From the NCBI RefSeq assembly GCF_016411865.1, contig NZ_JAEKJA010000038.1, positions 1 to 43,769 on the forward strand: 43,769 bases of DNA. Reading direction: 5' to 3'. A program made the translations under genes and the position numbers. The notes beneath the pieces are model-generated. The model ran no database searches. It was not told the origin of the DNA and saw nothing but the letters and a program-made list of their open reading frames with translations. How positions within the stretch are numbered: position 1 is the stretch's first letter; every line of letters starts with the position of its first letter. The stretch is from Acuticoccus mangrovi (GTDB taxonomy: Bacteria; Pseudomonadota; Alphaproteobacteria; Rhizobiales; Amorphaceae). Shown here piece after piece: positions 19,092 through 27,927 of this stretch.

Positions 19092-21020
19092 CTACTCCGC
19101 GGCGAGCGCGCGCACCGGATCGAGCCGGGCCGCGCGCCGGGCGGGCATGAAGCCGAAGACGAGCCCCATGCCGGTCGCGACGGCGAGCGCGAGCGCGACG
19201 GCGCTCACTTCGAAGATCACGGTGACGCCGAGAAGGAGAGCGGCGCCGATGCCGATGGCGAGGCCGAGGGCGAGCCCGACGGCGCCGCCCACGCCCGAGA
19301 TCAGCACCGCCTCGGAGAGAAACTGGCCGAGAATGTCCGTGCGGCTCGCGCCGACGGCCATGCGGATGCCGATCTCGCGCGTGCGCTCGGTGACGCTCAT
19401 GAGCATCACGTTCATGACGCCGATGCCGCCGACGACGAGCGAGATCGCGGCGATCAGCGCCAGGAGCAGGGAGAGGCTCGATTGTGTCGCGGCGAGGCTC
19501 GCGATGCGCTGGGCCATGTCGTTGATGAAGAAGTCCCGCATCCGATGGCGTGCGAGGAGGGTCTCCTCGACGAGGGCCTTGGTCTCCGCCATGCGGGAGG
19601 TGTCGGCGACGGTGACCTGGATGCCGCCGAGGTCGGTGTCGCCGGAGAGGCGGGTGGCGCCGGTCAGGAACGGGATCACCACGCGATCGTCGCGGTCCAT
19701 GCCGCGCTCGTCCGGCCCCTTCGCCTCGAGAACGCCGATGACGGTGAAGGGGATGTTGTTGAGGAGGATGTCGGTGCCGACGGGATCGGCGGGGCCCGGA
19801 TAGAGCGCCTCGGCGACGGTGGCGCCGAGCACGGCGACGGGAGCGGCGGCCCGGTCGTCCGCCGCGGTGAAGAAGGCGCCGTACTCGGTCTCCCATCGGA
19901 AAGTTTCCGGGTAGAGCGCCGAGGTCGCGAAGGCTTCGCTGCGCACCGTCGCGGCCGGTGAGGTGAGGGTGACGGGGCTCCAGCGGCCCGGGTTGGCGTG
20001 GCGCACGTTGGGAAGGGCGGCGAGCGCCTCGGCGTCGGCGAGCGTCATGCGGCCGCCCGGCTGCCCCGGATTGTCGCCGTCGGGCATCACGACGATCCAG
20101 TCGGTGCCGGTCGCGCTCGCCTGGGCCATGACGCTGTGGCGCGTCCCTTCGCCGATGGCGAGCATGGCGATGACCGAGGCGCCGCCGATGACGATGCCGA
20201 CGAGCGTCAGCGCGGTGCGCACCCGGTTCTGGGCGAGGGCGCGTCGGGCGCTGCGGGCGATCTCGACCGCGACGCGACCCGGCCGGCGCGACCCGCGCTT
20301 GGGCGGCGGGACGGGACGTGGCGCGGCGGCCGTGCCGGCGGCCACGATCATCCCGTCGGCGATCCGGATCGTGCGGTCGGCCCGCTCCGCGATCGTGCGG
20401 TCGTGGGTGATGAGGATGACGGTGCGCCCCTCGGCCGCGACCTCGGCGAGGAGGTCCATCACCGCCGCTCCGGTCGCGCTGTCGAGCGCGCCGGTCGGCT
20501 CGTCGGCGAGGATCACGCTGCCGCCGTTCATCAGCGCCCGGGCGATCGAGACGCGCTGCTGCTGGCCGCCGGAGAGTTCCGCCGGCCGCCGCTGTGCAAG
20601 GCCCGTGAGGCCGAGCCGGGCGAGGAGGGCGTGCGCCCGCTCGGTCCGCTCCGCCGCCGCCACGCCGGCATAAAGCGCCGGCAGCTCCACATTCTGCAGC
20701 GCCGTCAGCCCCGGCAGGAGGTGATAGCGCTGGAAGACGAAGCCGAACGCGTCGCGGCGCAGCGCCGCGCGCGCATCGGTCGAAAGCGTCGCCATCTCGC
20801 GCCCGGCGAAGACGTAGCGGCCGTCCGTCGGCCGATCGAGGAGGCCGAGGATGTTCATGAGGGTCGACTTGCCCGACCCGGACTGTCCGACGATGGCGAC
20901 GAACTCGCCGGCGGCGATGTCGAGGTCGATGCCGTGCAGCACCTCGGTGGCGCGGGCACCTTCCCCGAAGCGGCGCGTCAGGCCTCGGCAGGCGATGAGG
21001 GGGGCGACGGCGCCGCTCAT
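19092..21020 (-). CDS. macB: MacB-type ABC exporter (ATPase fused to permease)
   Basis: A 642-aa fusion. The ATPase part (about 1-230) has GQSGSGKST, LSGGQQQR and ILADEPTGALD. A permease follows, with a first membrane helix near 275-295, a large periplasmic domain, and three C-terminal helices including the FtsX-like GGIGVMNVMLMSVTERTREIGIR. MacB works with a MacA adaptor and an outer-membrane channel and drives substrates from the periplasm outwards. Its place inside a siderophore operon parallels PvdT of the pyoverdine PvdRT system. The start overlaps the macA stop by 4 bp (ATGA). No outer-membrane channel gene is present in the window. Confidence 0.92.
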   Translation of the reverse strand: MSGAVAPLIACRGLTRRFGEGARATEVLHGIDLDIAAGEFVAIVGQSGSGKSTLMNILGLLDRPTDGRYVFAGREMATLSTDARAALRRDAFGFVFQRYHLLPGLTALQNVELPALYAGVAAAERTERAHALLARLGLTGLAQRRPAELSGGQQQRVSIARALMNGGSVILADEPTGALDSATGAAVMDLLAEVAAEGRTVILITHDRTIAERADRTIRIADGMIVAAGTAAAPRPVPPPKRGSRRPGRVAVEIARSARRALAQNRVRTALTLVGIVIGGASVIAMLAIGEGTRHSVMAQASATGTDWIVVMPDGDNPGQPGGRMTLADAEALAALPNVRHANPGRWSPVTLTSPAATVRSEAFATSALYPETFRWETEYGAFFTAADDRAAAPVAVLGATVAEALYPGPADPVGTDILLNNIPFTVIGVLEAKGPDERGMDRDDRVVIPFLTGATRLSGDTDLGGIQVTVADTSRMAETKALVEETLLARHRMRDFFINDMAQRIASLAATQSSLSLLLALIAAISLVVGGIGVMNVMLMSVTERTREIGIRMAVGASRTDILGQFLSEAVLISGVGGAVGLALGLAIGIGAALLLGVTVIFEVSAVALALAVATGMGLVFGFMPARRAARLDPVRALAAE

Positions 21021-22177
21021 GGGACGAACCGGATGGGCGAGGCGTCGGCCGTGTCGATCTCACCGGTGATGAGATGCTCCCCTGCGGCAAGGCCGGCGAC
21101 GATCTCCGCCTGGAAGCGGGTGCGGACGCCGAGGCGCACGGTGCGCGCTTCGGGCTTGCCGCCGGCGCCGAGGATGCGGGCCGTGAACAGCGCGCCATCG
21201 TCCGCATGCGGGGTGAGGGCCGTGGTCGGCGCGAGAACGACGTCGTCGGCGGACGCGGTGACGAAGCGCACCTGCGCGCTCATTTCGGGTAGCAGCAGCC
21301 CGTCGCCGTTGCCGACGTCGAAGAGGGCGACGTAGAACACGACGGCGTTGCTCGGGGAGGCCGGCGTGTCGGCGTCCTCGCGGCGCGAGGGAGCAGGCAG
21401 GATCTGCCGGAGCCGCCCCTTCCAGCGCCGCTCGCCGTGGCCGAGCGTGGTGAACCAGACGGGCATGCCGGGCGAAAGGCGGGGTACGTCCGCCTCGGCG
21501 ACCTCCGTCCACACCGTCATCTCGGAGAGGTCGGCGATGCGCATCAGGCGCGGCGTTTCGTAGGTCGCGATCAGCGTCTGCCCCTCGCGCACGTCGATCG
21601 AGACGACCGTGCCGCCCATCGGGGCGTGGATCCGGGTGTGGGCGAGCTCGGCCTCGTGGGCGGTGAGGGTCGCCTCGGTGCGGGTGATCCTGGCGTGCAC
21701 CGCATCGATCTGCGCCGCCGCCGCGGCGGCCTCCATCTGCGCCGCGTCGTTGCTCTGGCGGCTCGCGACATTCTTGAGGGCGAGGGCCGCGGTGCGCTCG
21801 GCAAGCCGTGCGGCATGCTCGGCCCGCACGTCGAGGCCGCGCAGCTCGGCCCGCAGCTCGGCGATCTCGGCACGGTCGGCGGCGACCTGCGCCATCTGCG
21901 TGGCGGGGTCGATCTCGGCGACGAGATCGCCGGCTGCGACCCGGTCGCCCTCGCGCACGTGGAGCCGCACGAGCTGGCCGGAGGCCTGGGCACCGACGTC
22001 CACATAGTCTCGCGGGCGGATCTTGCCGAAGGCCGAGATCGTCTCCTCGAGGTCGCCGCGCACGATGGCCACGGTGGCGAAGGCCGGGGCCGCGCGCGGC
22101 TCGATGCGGGTGGCGGCGATGCCGACGCTGCCGGCGAGAAGGAGCACCAGAAGGAAGGCTTCCCAGCGGCCCTTCAT
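21017..22177 (-). CDS. macA: MacA-type periplasmic adaptor (membrane fusion protein)
   Basis: A 386-aa RND/ABC-type adaptor. A single N-terminal membrane helix or signal anchor occupies about 5-24 (FLLVLLLAGSVGIAATRI). A lipoyl half-motif follows (VDVGAQASGQLVRLHVREGD), then an Ala/Glu-rich helical hairpin (about 95-185), the second lipoyl half (IHAPMGGTVVSIDVREGQ) and beta-barrel domains. It would bridge MacB to an outer-membrane channel. The ATG at 22177 overlaps the entS stop by 4 bp, and its own stop overlaps the macB start by 4 bp, so the three transport genes are translationally coupled. Confidence 0.92.
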   Translation of the reverse strand: MKGRWEAFLLVLLLAGSVGIAATRIEPRAAPAFATVAIVRGDLEETISAFGKIRPRDYVDVGAQASGQLVRLHVREGDRVAAGDLVAEIDPATQMAQVAADRAEIAELRAELRGLDVRAEHAARLAERTAALALKNVASRQSNDAAQMEAAAAAAQIDAVHARITRTEATLTAHEAELAHTRIHAPMGGTVVSIDVREGQTLIATYETPRLMRIADLSEMTVWTEVAEADVPRLSPGMPVWFTTLGHGERRWKGRLRQILPAPSRREDADTPASPSNAVVFYVALFDVGNGDGLLLPEMSAQVRFVTASADDVVLAPTTALTPHADDGALFTARILGAGGKPEARTVRLGVRTRFQAEIVAGLAAGEHLITGEIDTADASPIRFVP

Positions 22178-23430
22178 GGGTTCGCGCCCTCGATCTCCTG
22201 CGCGCGCGCCACCTCGCCGAGGCCGACGGTGCGCATCAGGAGCGCGAGCCCGACGCCGAGGGCGAGGGCGGCGAGCCCGGCGACGAGGATCGCCGTCGCG
22301 GGCAGGAGGGCGGTGGCGATCGTGCCGAGGGCGGCGGCGCCGACGATGTCGCCGAGGGTGTCCTGGGCGGCCCACAGGCTGTTGACGCGGCCGAGGAAGT
22401 TGTCGGGCGTCGCCTTCTGGATCAGCGTGTACTGGATGAGCGAGGCGATCGCGACGGCGTAGCCGTAGACGATCAGAGCGGCGAGGGCGGCGACGAGGCT
22501 GCCCGAGGCGCCGAGGACGATCACCGCGACGAAGGCGAGAAGGCACATCGCCACCATCACGTGGTCCGGTCGCTCGAAGCGCTGCGGCCAGCCGCTCACC
22601 ACGGCGCCGAGCGTCGCGCCGAGGGGGACGGCCGAGTACATGAGGCCGGTCGCCACGCTGCCGCCGGCGAAGGCGCCGTCGATCAGCGCGGGAAACAGGA
22701 CGCGGATGCCGCTCGTCACCGTGAGGAGCGTGCCGAGGGCGAAGATCGCGAGGAGCACGCGCCGGCCGAGCACGAAGGCGAAGGCTTCGGCGAGGAGGCG
22801 CAGCGGGTGGTGCTCCTCCGAGCGCTGGGGCACGAGAGGCGGCAGGCCGAGGAGGGTGAGGACGGTGACGAGGGTGCCGACGGCGGTGAGCGCATAGGCC
22901 GAGGTCACGCCGCCCGCGGCGATGACGAGGCCGCCGAGCGACGGCGCGACGACGTTGGAAAAGCGTGCCGTGATCATGCCGAGGGCGCCGGCATGCATCA
23001 GGTTCTCCCGCCCGACGATCATCGGCATGGCCGCCATCAGCCCCGAGACGCCGAGGGCGCCGAAGAAGCCGTCCCAGAGGGCGAGCCCGTAGATCGCGCC
23101 CAAGGAGGGGTGCGGCAGGGCGCTGTTCACGGCGAGGGCGACGAAGCCGATGCCGCAGATGCTGCGGGCGAAGAGGATCAGCCGCCGCCGGTCGTAGAGG
23201 TCCGCGAGGACACCGCCGAGGAGGAGGCCGGCGAACAGGCCGACCCCTTCGACCGCCGAGACGAGCCCGACGTGCACGCTCGCTCCGGTCAGGCCGTAGA
23301 CCTGGATCGGGATCCCGACGGTCAGCATGCCGAGCCCGACCAGCGAGACGGTGCGGGCGATGAGGAGCTGGCGGAACGCCGGGTTGGTGAGGAGCAGTGA
23401 GACGTCGACGAAGTGGCTCGGCTTGCTCAT
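22174..23430 (-). CDS. entS: EntS-like catechol siderophore exporter (MFS)
   Basis: A 418-aa major-facilitator protein, almost the length of E. coli EntS (416 aa). Several segments match EntS closely: GGVLADLYDRRRLIL, ARSICGIGFVAL, LALWDGFFGALGV, VGRENLMHAGA and QYTLIQKATPDNFLGRVNSLW. It should export the finished siderophore across the inner membrane by proton antiport. About 12 membrane helices are apparent. The start at 23430 overlaps the stop of the small upstream gene by 4 bp (ATGA). A much longer frame upstream lacks family similarity and is rejected. Confidence 0.94.
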   Translation of the reverse strand: MSKPSHFVDVSLLLTNPAFRQLLIARTVSLVGLGMLTVGIPIQVYGLTGASVHVGLVSAVEGVGLFAGLLLGGVLADLYDRRRLILFARSICGIGFVALAVNSALPHPSLGAIYGLALWDGFFGALGVSGLMAAMPMIVGRENLMHAGALGMITARFSNVVAPSLGGLVIAAGGVTSAYALTAVGTLVTVLTLLGLPPLVPQRSEEHHPLRLLAEAFAFVLGRRVLLAIFALGTLLTVTSGIRVLFPALIDGAFAGGSVATGLMYSAVPLGATLGAVVSGWPQRFERPDHVMVAMCLLAFVAVIVLGASGSLVAALAALIVYGYAVAIASLIQYTLIQKATPDNFLGRVNSLWAAQDTLGDIVGAAALGTIATALLPATAILVAGLAALALGVGLALLMRTVGLGEVARAQEIEGANP

Positions 23431-23627
23431 GGGCGGACTGCCTCGTGCTGGAGACCCGCCGCGGCGCGGACGCGAGCCGGCACCCACTCTCGTGCGACGT
23501 CGATGACGACGGTGCCCGAGGGGCGGGCGGAGAGGTGTTGGCAGGGGTCGAGGATCGGACTGCGGAGGAGGGGCACAGGCCGGGCCGGGTCGTTCGGACG
23601 CAGACAGGTGACGATCGGCTCGGCCAT
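23427..23627 (-). CDS. Small protein of unknown function leading the siderophore operon
   Basis: A 66-aa frame starting MAEPIVTCLRPND. Two features support it as real: a near-perfect Shine-Dalgarno AGAGGAGA a few bases before the ATG, and a 4-bp ATGA overlap of its stop with the entS start, the junction used through the rest of the operon. It has two cysteines (CLRPND and DPCQHL), many prolines and arginines, and no membrane helix. I recognise no family. It may be a regulatory leader peptide whose translation couples entS, or a small accessory protein. It could also be a chance frame that only supplies the ribosome-loading site. Confidence 0.6.
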   Translation of the reverse strand: MAEPIVTCLRPNDPARPVPLLRSPILDPCQHLSARPSGTVVIDVAREWVPARVRAAAGLQHEAVRP

Positions 23628-24079
23628 GGATCTCCTCTTTCGGGCGGCACGGCCTTCTCCCGGCCATGCGGACATCCGCGGTGTGGGCAGCAAGGCGAGG
23701 CGTCGCTCCAGCAAGCCGGGGACGGCGCGATGACACCGGCCCTCGCGCGGCGGGCCGACGCCCCGGGCGATCCCTTCCCCTCAGGAATGGGGATCACTCA
23801 CTTCGGAGCGGAAAGTATTTTTGAGAGATGTCCGAATCAATTGCGCTGTTTTTCGCGCAAAAGGCGCATATGTTCTCAGCAACGGCAGAGATATATAAGC
23901 ACAAAGTCAATTTGAAATCGAAATGATTACAGTTAAAACTAAGGATATTGTGGCGAATATAGGGCAAAACTGGTGAAGAATTTGGAAAAAGAGTGCGATG
24001 GGCACGCCGAAAGAGACACGCGTCGGCAGCGTGCCGGAGGCGGCATCGGGGATCGGGCGCTCAGGAGGGGGAAGAGGGG
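23628..24079. promoter_or_regulatory. Upstream region of the siderophore operon
   Basis: A 452-bp gap between the esterase stop and the first gene of the operon, with an AT-rich core at about 23810-23990. The operon promoter must be here, reading leftwards. An inverted repeat TTGCGC-N8-GCGCAA lies at 23841-23860. On the minus strand TTGACT near 23912 is a good -35 candidate, but I find no well-spaced -10. I looked for Fur, Irr and RirA consensus sites and found no convincing match. Confidence 0.45.
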
Positions 24080-25666
24080 CTAGCGCGGGAGCAAGCCGGT
24101 GAGGGCGATCAGGCCGTCGCCGAGGGCGCCGCGCCAGATGAGATAGTCGTGCCCTCCGGCATATTCCCCGTAGCTGACGCGATAGCCCTTGGCGCGCAGC
24201 ACGTCGCAGAGATGCCGCGTGGTGTCGAGGATCCCGGCGGCGTCGCCGTGCGGTCGTTCGAAGAGGCCGGCGGTGAGGTGGAAGCGGACGGTCTTCCGCG
24301 GCTCGCGGGCGATGCGTGCGGCGAGGCCGTCCGGGGTGCCGTCGTGCCACCAGAAGGAGCCGGAGAGGCTGAGGACGTTGCCGAACACCGCCGGGTGACG
24401 GAGCGCCGCCGTCGCGGCGGCGAGGCCGCCGAAGCTCGATCCGCCGAGGATGACGCGCTCGGGCGGAATGGCGGCGCCGAGCCGGGCGGTGAGGAGCGGC
24501 ATCAGCTCCGTCGCGAGGGCGTCGGCAAAGTCCGGATTGTCCGGCAGTTCGCGTGAGCGGGTCGCGCGATCGATCGTCGGGACGAACACCGCGGCGGTCG
24601 GCGGGATCCGCTCGGCTGCGATGAGATCGTCAAGGATCTGCGGCGTCGGCACGCGCGTCTGGTAGGCCTCGCCGTCGAAGAGGATCAGGAGGCGGCTGTC
24701 GGGTGCCGCGGGGTCGAAGCCGGCGGGGCGGTAGAGGACGATCTCGCGGGTGTTGCCGAGGATCCCGCTCGCGAAGTGGAGCGGGGAGAGCGTTCCCCGG
24801 GGCGCGCCGAGGGGGGTGGCCGTGGCGAGGCCCGGCTGGGGCGGCGCCTCGGAGAGGATCAGGATGGATTCCTGATTATAGGCATCCGGCGCGTCGGCAG
24901 GCTCGCGCGCGGGGTTGAGGGGATCGGCCTTCGCCGTGGCGAGGATGGCGACGCGGCGGGCGCGTGGGCCGAGCGGCAGCTCGGGAATGTCGACGGCGAT
25001 CTTGTAGGCGAGGCGCGTCGTGCGCGGCACGACGAAGCTCTTGAACCAGACGTCGGAGGTGCCGAGCCGCTCCATCCATTCGTGGTCGCCCGAGGGGGCG
25101 CCCAGGATGCGGGCGTTGTGCCGCGCACCGCGCGCGAGGAAGGTGACGATCGCCTCGCCGTCGGGCCCGGGCTCCACGAGGGGGGCGCCCGAAGCCTCGA
25201 TGTCGACCCAGAAGGCCGCGCTGGAGCCGCCCGCGTCGAGGGCTTCGGCGAGCGCGGCGATCCGCGCGCTGAGGAAGTGCCTCGGCGGCGCGACCTGCTC
25301 CGACGGGGGCAGGCGATGGACGAGGTCGAGGCCGAAGACGCTCGGCTCGGCCGCCGAGGCGCGCAGCATGAGGCCGGGCTCCTCGGCGACGAAGCGGAAG
25401 ACGGTCGTGCCGACGGCATCGGCGGCGAGGCGGCGGCGGTGGGTTCCGTCGGCGCCGACGAGATCGAGCCCGACGCGCCCGCTCTCGACGGCGAGGCGGC
25501 CCTCGACGTAGTCGCCCGGCCCGGCTCCGGGGGAGACGGCGACGCTTTCGCCGGCGTCGAGCGCCTGCGTCACCGTCTCGTCGGGTGCGAGCGTCTGCGC
25601 CGCGGCGACCGCCGTCTCCATGGCAAGGACGATCGCGACAAGGAGGCGGGCGGGACCCCGCCTCAC
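24080..25666 (-). CDS. Secreted Fes-like siderophore esterase
   Basis: A 528-aa esterase D / Fes-family hydrolase with GGSSFGG (nucleophile S411) and GGHDYLIWRGAL (H506) near the C-terminus. The start is the GTG at 25666, overlapping the receptor stop by 4 bp; it gives a signal peptide (basic MRRGPAR, hydrophobic LLVAIVLAMETAVA, then AAAQ). The mature enzyme should therefore be periplasmic, unlike cytoplasmic Fes but like IroE, PfeE or Cee. It is longer than those because of an N-terminal beta-rich domain (about 30-130) before the Fes-like part. Co-expression with the receptor implies cleavage of the ester backbone right after uptake, releasing iron and DHB-amino-acid fragments for the ABC importer. 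Confidence 0.88.
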   Translation of the reverse strand: MRRGPARLLVAIVLAMETAVAAAQTLAPDETVTQALDAGESVAVSPGAGPGDYVEGRLAVESGRVGLDLVGADGTHRRRLAADAVGTTVFRFVAEEPGLMLRASAAEPSVFGLDLVHRLPPSEQVAPPRHFLSARIAALAEALDAGGSSAAFWVDIEASGAPLVEPGPDGEAIVTFLARGARHNARILGAPSGDHEWMERLGTSDVWFKSFVVPRTTRLAYKIAVDIPELPLGPRARRVAILATAKADPLNPAREPADAPDAYNQESILILSEAPPQPGLATATPLGAPRGTLSPLHFASGILGNTREIVLYRPAGFDPAAPDSRLLILFDGEAYQTRVPTPQILDDLIAAERIPPTAAVFVPTIDRATRSRELPDNPDFADALATELMPLLTARLGAAIPPERVILGGSSFGGLAAATAALRHPAVFGNVLSLSGSFWWHDGTPDGLAARIAREPRKTVRFHLTAGLFERPHGDAAGILDTTRHLCDVLRAKGYRVSYGEYAGGHDYLIWRGALGDGLIALTGLLPR

Positions 25667-27873
25667 CACTGGTAGGCGAGCGAGGCGAGGATGGTCCGCC
25701 CCTCGCCGTAGAAGCAGGCGTAGGCGCTGGCGCAGGAGGCGACGTACTTGGTGTCGGCGATATTCTTCACGTTGACCTGCAGCTTGAGCCCTTCGAGATC
25801 GGAATCGAGAGCGCCGAAGTCGTAGGATGCCATCGCATCGAACAAGGTGACGCCGTCGACCTGGAAGGTGTTCTCGTTGTTGCCCTGGCTGGTGCCGATA
25901 TAGCGCACGCCGCCGCCGAGCTCGAGGCCGTAGAGGCGGGGGTTCTTGAAGGCGTACTTCGCCCACAGCGAGGCCTGGTGCTCGGGGATCCGGGCCGGGG
26001 TCTTGCCGACCTCGCTCGCCGCCACCGACTTCTCGATCTCGGAGTGGATGTAGGAGTAGCTCGCGATCAGCGACAGGCGGTCGAAGAGCTCGCCGCGTGC
26101 CGACAGCTCGACGCCGCGATTGTGGATCTCGCCGATCTGCCGGTAGACCGTCTGGGCGAGGGCCGGGTCCCATGTTCCCTGCACCACGTTGCGCTGGGTG
26201 ATGTCGTAGTAGGCGGCGGTGAGGAGGAAATCGTAGCCCTCCGGCGCATACTTGACGCCGACCTCGAGCTGATCGGCCGTGGTCGGCTCGAACGCGCTCT
26301 CGCCGGCGGGCGGGGCGTAGAGGGAGGGCTCGAACGAGGTCGAGTAGCTCGCATAGGGCGAGATGCCCCAGCCGAGATCGTAGATCGCCCCGACGCGCCA
26401 GGTGAAGGCGGTGTCGTCGTAGGAGGTCGAGGTGCCGGCGAGATTGTCGTCGATGTCGGTGGAGGCGAAGTCGACGCGGCCGCCGGCCATGACGTTGAGC
26501 CGGCCCCACTCGGCCTGCTCCTGCAGGTAGAGGCCGACCTGCTGGGCGGTGAGGTCCTGGTCGTCGGAGGTGGTGAGCGCGACGCTGTCGTAGTCGATGG
26601 TGCCGTAGGTGGGATTGGCGAGATCGATCGTCGGCACGTCGCTGTTGCGGCCCCAGATGTAGTCGCGCACGCGATAGCGGTAGTCGAGGCCGCCGAGGAG
26701 GGTGTGGGAGACGGGCCCGGTGGTGACGTCGACCTGGGCCTGGTTGTCGATGACGAACTGATCCCAGGATTCGTCGCCGCCGCTCGCGGTGCGGTGGACG
26801 ATGGTGTCGGCGCCGGTCGTCGGGCTCGCCGAGGTGTAGCCCCAGATCAGCGTGTGGTGGGTGTGGTCGACGTGCTGATAGCGCGCGTTCTGGCGCACGG
26901 TGAGGATGTCGTTGAACTCGTGCTCGAACTTCGAGCCGATCCAATATTGCTCGCGCGTCAGCTCCTCGTAGTCGGGGTCGGAGACGAAGAAGTCGCGCGG
27001 AACATAGCCGTACCCCGCGATGGGTGAGACGGTGCCGGCGGCGTCGAGGAAGTTGCGGAAGCCCGCGTCGGGCTCGTACTGGTAGCCGCCGAGGATGGTG
27101 AGGCTGGTCGTGGCGTCGGGCCGCCAGGTCACCGAGGGGGTGATGCCGAGGAGGCTTTGCTTGGTGAACTCCTCCTGCAGATCACGCCGGAAGCCGGTTC
27201 CCACGAGGCGGTAGGAGAGGGTGTCGACGCCCGGCACCGGTCCGCTGACGTCGAACGAGGCGCCGACATAGTCGCCCGAGCCGAACGTCGTCCTGACCTC
27301 GCCGCGCGGCGTCTCCGTCGGCAGCTTGCTCGTCATGTTGATGATGCCGCCGGGGTTGGCCTGACCGTAGAGCACCGACGACGGGCCCGACAGAAGCTCG
27401 ATCCGCTCGAGGAAATAGGGGTCGATCCGGGCGTAGGACAGGTCGCCGCCGAAGTAGAGGCCGTCGAGATAGCGCGGCACGTAGTAGAAGCCGCGGACGA
27501 AGACCTCGTCCCTGAGGTTGGAGGCGCCGCGATATTCGGAGAAGACGCCGGGCGTGTAGCGCAGGGCCTCGGCCACCGACTGGGCGTCCTGGTCCTCGAT
27601 CTGCTCGGCGGGCACCACGGCGATCGACTGCGGCGTCTTGGTGATGGGCGTGTCGGTCTTCGTTCCCGTGAGGCTTTGGGAGGCGACATAGTCGCCGACG
27701 GGACCGTCGCCGCTCTCCGTGCCGTCGCCGGTCGCGCCCTCCACGACCACCTCGTCGAGCGGAATGACGCCTCCGGCGTTTTGGGCGAGGGCCGGGCTCG
27801 CCGTCAGGATGCCGGCTGCGGTCAGCAACAGGCACAGTTTGGAATTAGAAGAAAGGAGGTATTGAGGGGTCAT
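25663..27873 (-). CDS. TonB-dependent ferric-siderophore receptor (FhuA/FoxA type)
   Basis: A 736-aa outer-membrane receptor with a signal peptide (LCLLLTAAGILTASPALAQ). The plug domain has TPQSIAVVPAEQIEDQ, ALRYTPGV, VRGF and SSVLYGQANPGGIINMTSK. The 22-strand barrel ends in the canonical aromatic SLAYQW. The plug pattern and the CASAYACFYGEGRTILASL tail are of the ferrichrome/ferrioxamine (FhuA/FoxA) group rather than the FepA group, which is odd beside catechol genes. The overlapping esterase gene still makes the local siderophore the likely ligand. No TonB-ExbBD genes are in the window, so these are probably chromosomal. No clear Shine-Dalgarno precedes the ATG at 27873. Confidence 0.93.
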   Translation of the reverse strand: MTPQYLLSSNSKLCLLLTAAGILTASPALAQNAGGVIPLDEVVVEGATGDGTESGDGPVGDYVASQSLTGTKTDTPITKTPQSIAVVPAEQIEDQDAQSVAEALRYTPGVFSEYRGASNLRDEVFVRGFYYVPRYLDGLYFGGDLSYARIDPYFLERIELLSGPSSVLYGQANPGGIINMTSKLPTETPRGEVRTTFGSGDYVGASFDVSGPVPGVDTLSYRLVGTGFRRDLQEEFTKQSLLGITPSVTWRPDATTSLTILGGYQYEPDAGFRNFLDAAGTVSPIAGYGYVPRDFFVSDPDYEELTREQYWIGSKFEHEFNDILTVRQNARYQHVDHTHHTLIWGYTSASPTTGADTIVHRTASGGDESWDQFVIDNQAQVDVTTGPVSHTLLGGLDYRYRVRDYIWGRNSDVPTIDLANPTYGTIDYDSVALTTSDDQDLTAQQVGLYLQEQAEWGRLNVMAGGRVDFASTDIDDNLAGTSTSYDDTAFTWRVGAIYDLGWGISPYASYSTSFEPSLYAPPAGESAFEPTTADQLEVGVKYAPEGYDFLLTAAYYDITQRNVVQGTWDPALAQTVYRQIGEIHNRGVELSARGELFDRLSLIASYSYIHSEIEKSVAASEVGKTPARIPEHQASLWAKYAFKNPRLYGLELGGGVRYIGTSQGNNENTFQVDGVTLFDAMASYDFGALDSDLEGLKLQVNVKNIADTKYVASCASAYACFYGEGRTILASLAYQW

Positions 27874-27896
27874 TCGTCCGACTCTGAACGAGGGAA

Positions 27897-27927
27897 ATTA
27901 TACTTGACCTTAGTGATCAGGATTATA
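27897..27927 (-). promoter_or_regulatory. Receptor promoter with two perfect -10 boxes
   Basis: On the minus strand TATAAT occurs twice, at 27927-27922 and 27902-27897, 25 bp apart and 25-55 bp from the receptor ATG. Neither has a good -35 at 16-18 bp, the usual picture for an activator-dependent promoter. The divergent gene encodes an AraC-type regulator, so activation by it is likely. TGATCACTAAGGTCA between the boxes is a possible binding half-site. Confidence 0.5.

Noticed and set aside
16725-19961. A 1078-codon plus-strand frame over the NRPS 5' part, MbtH, ArCP and macB
   Set aside because: Same antisense artefact; the minus-strand genes have full family motifs.
23880-23960. Possible Fur, Irr or RirA site before the siderophore operon
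   Set aside because: The best alignments match fewer than half of the consensus positions, no better than AT-rich background.
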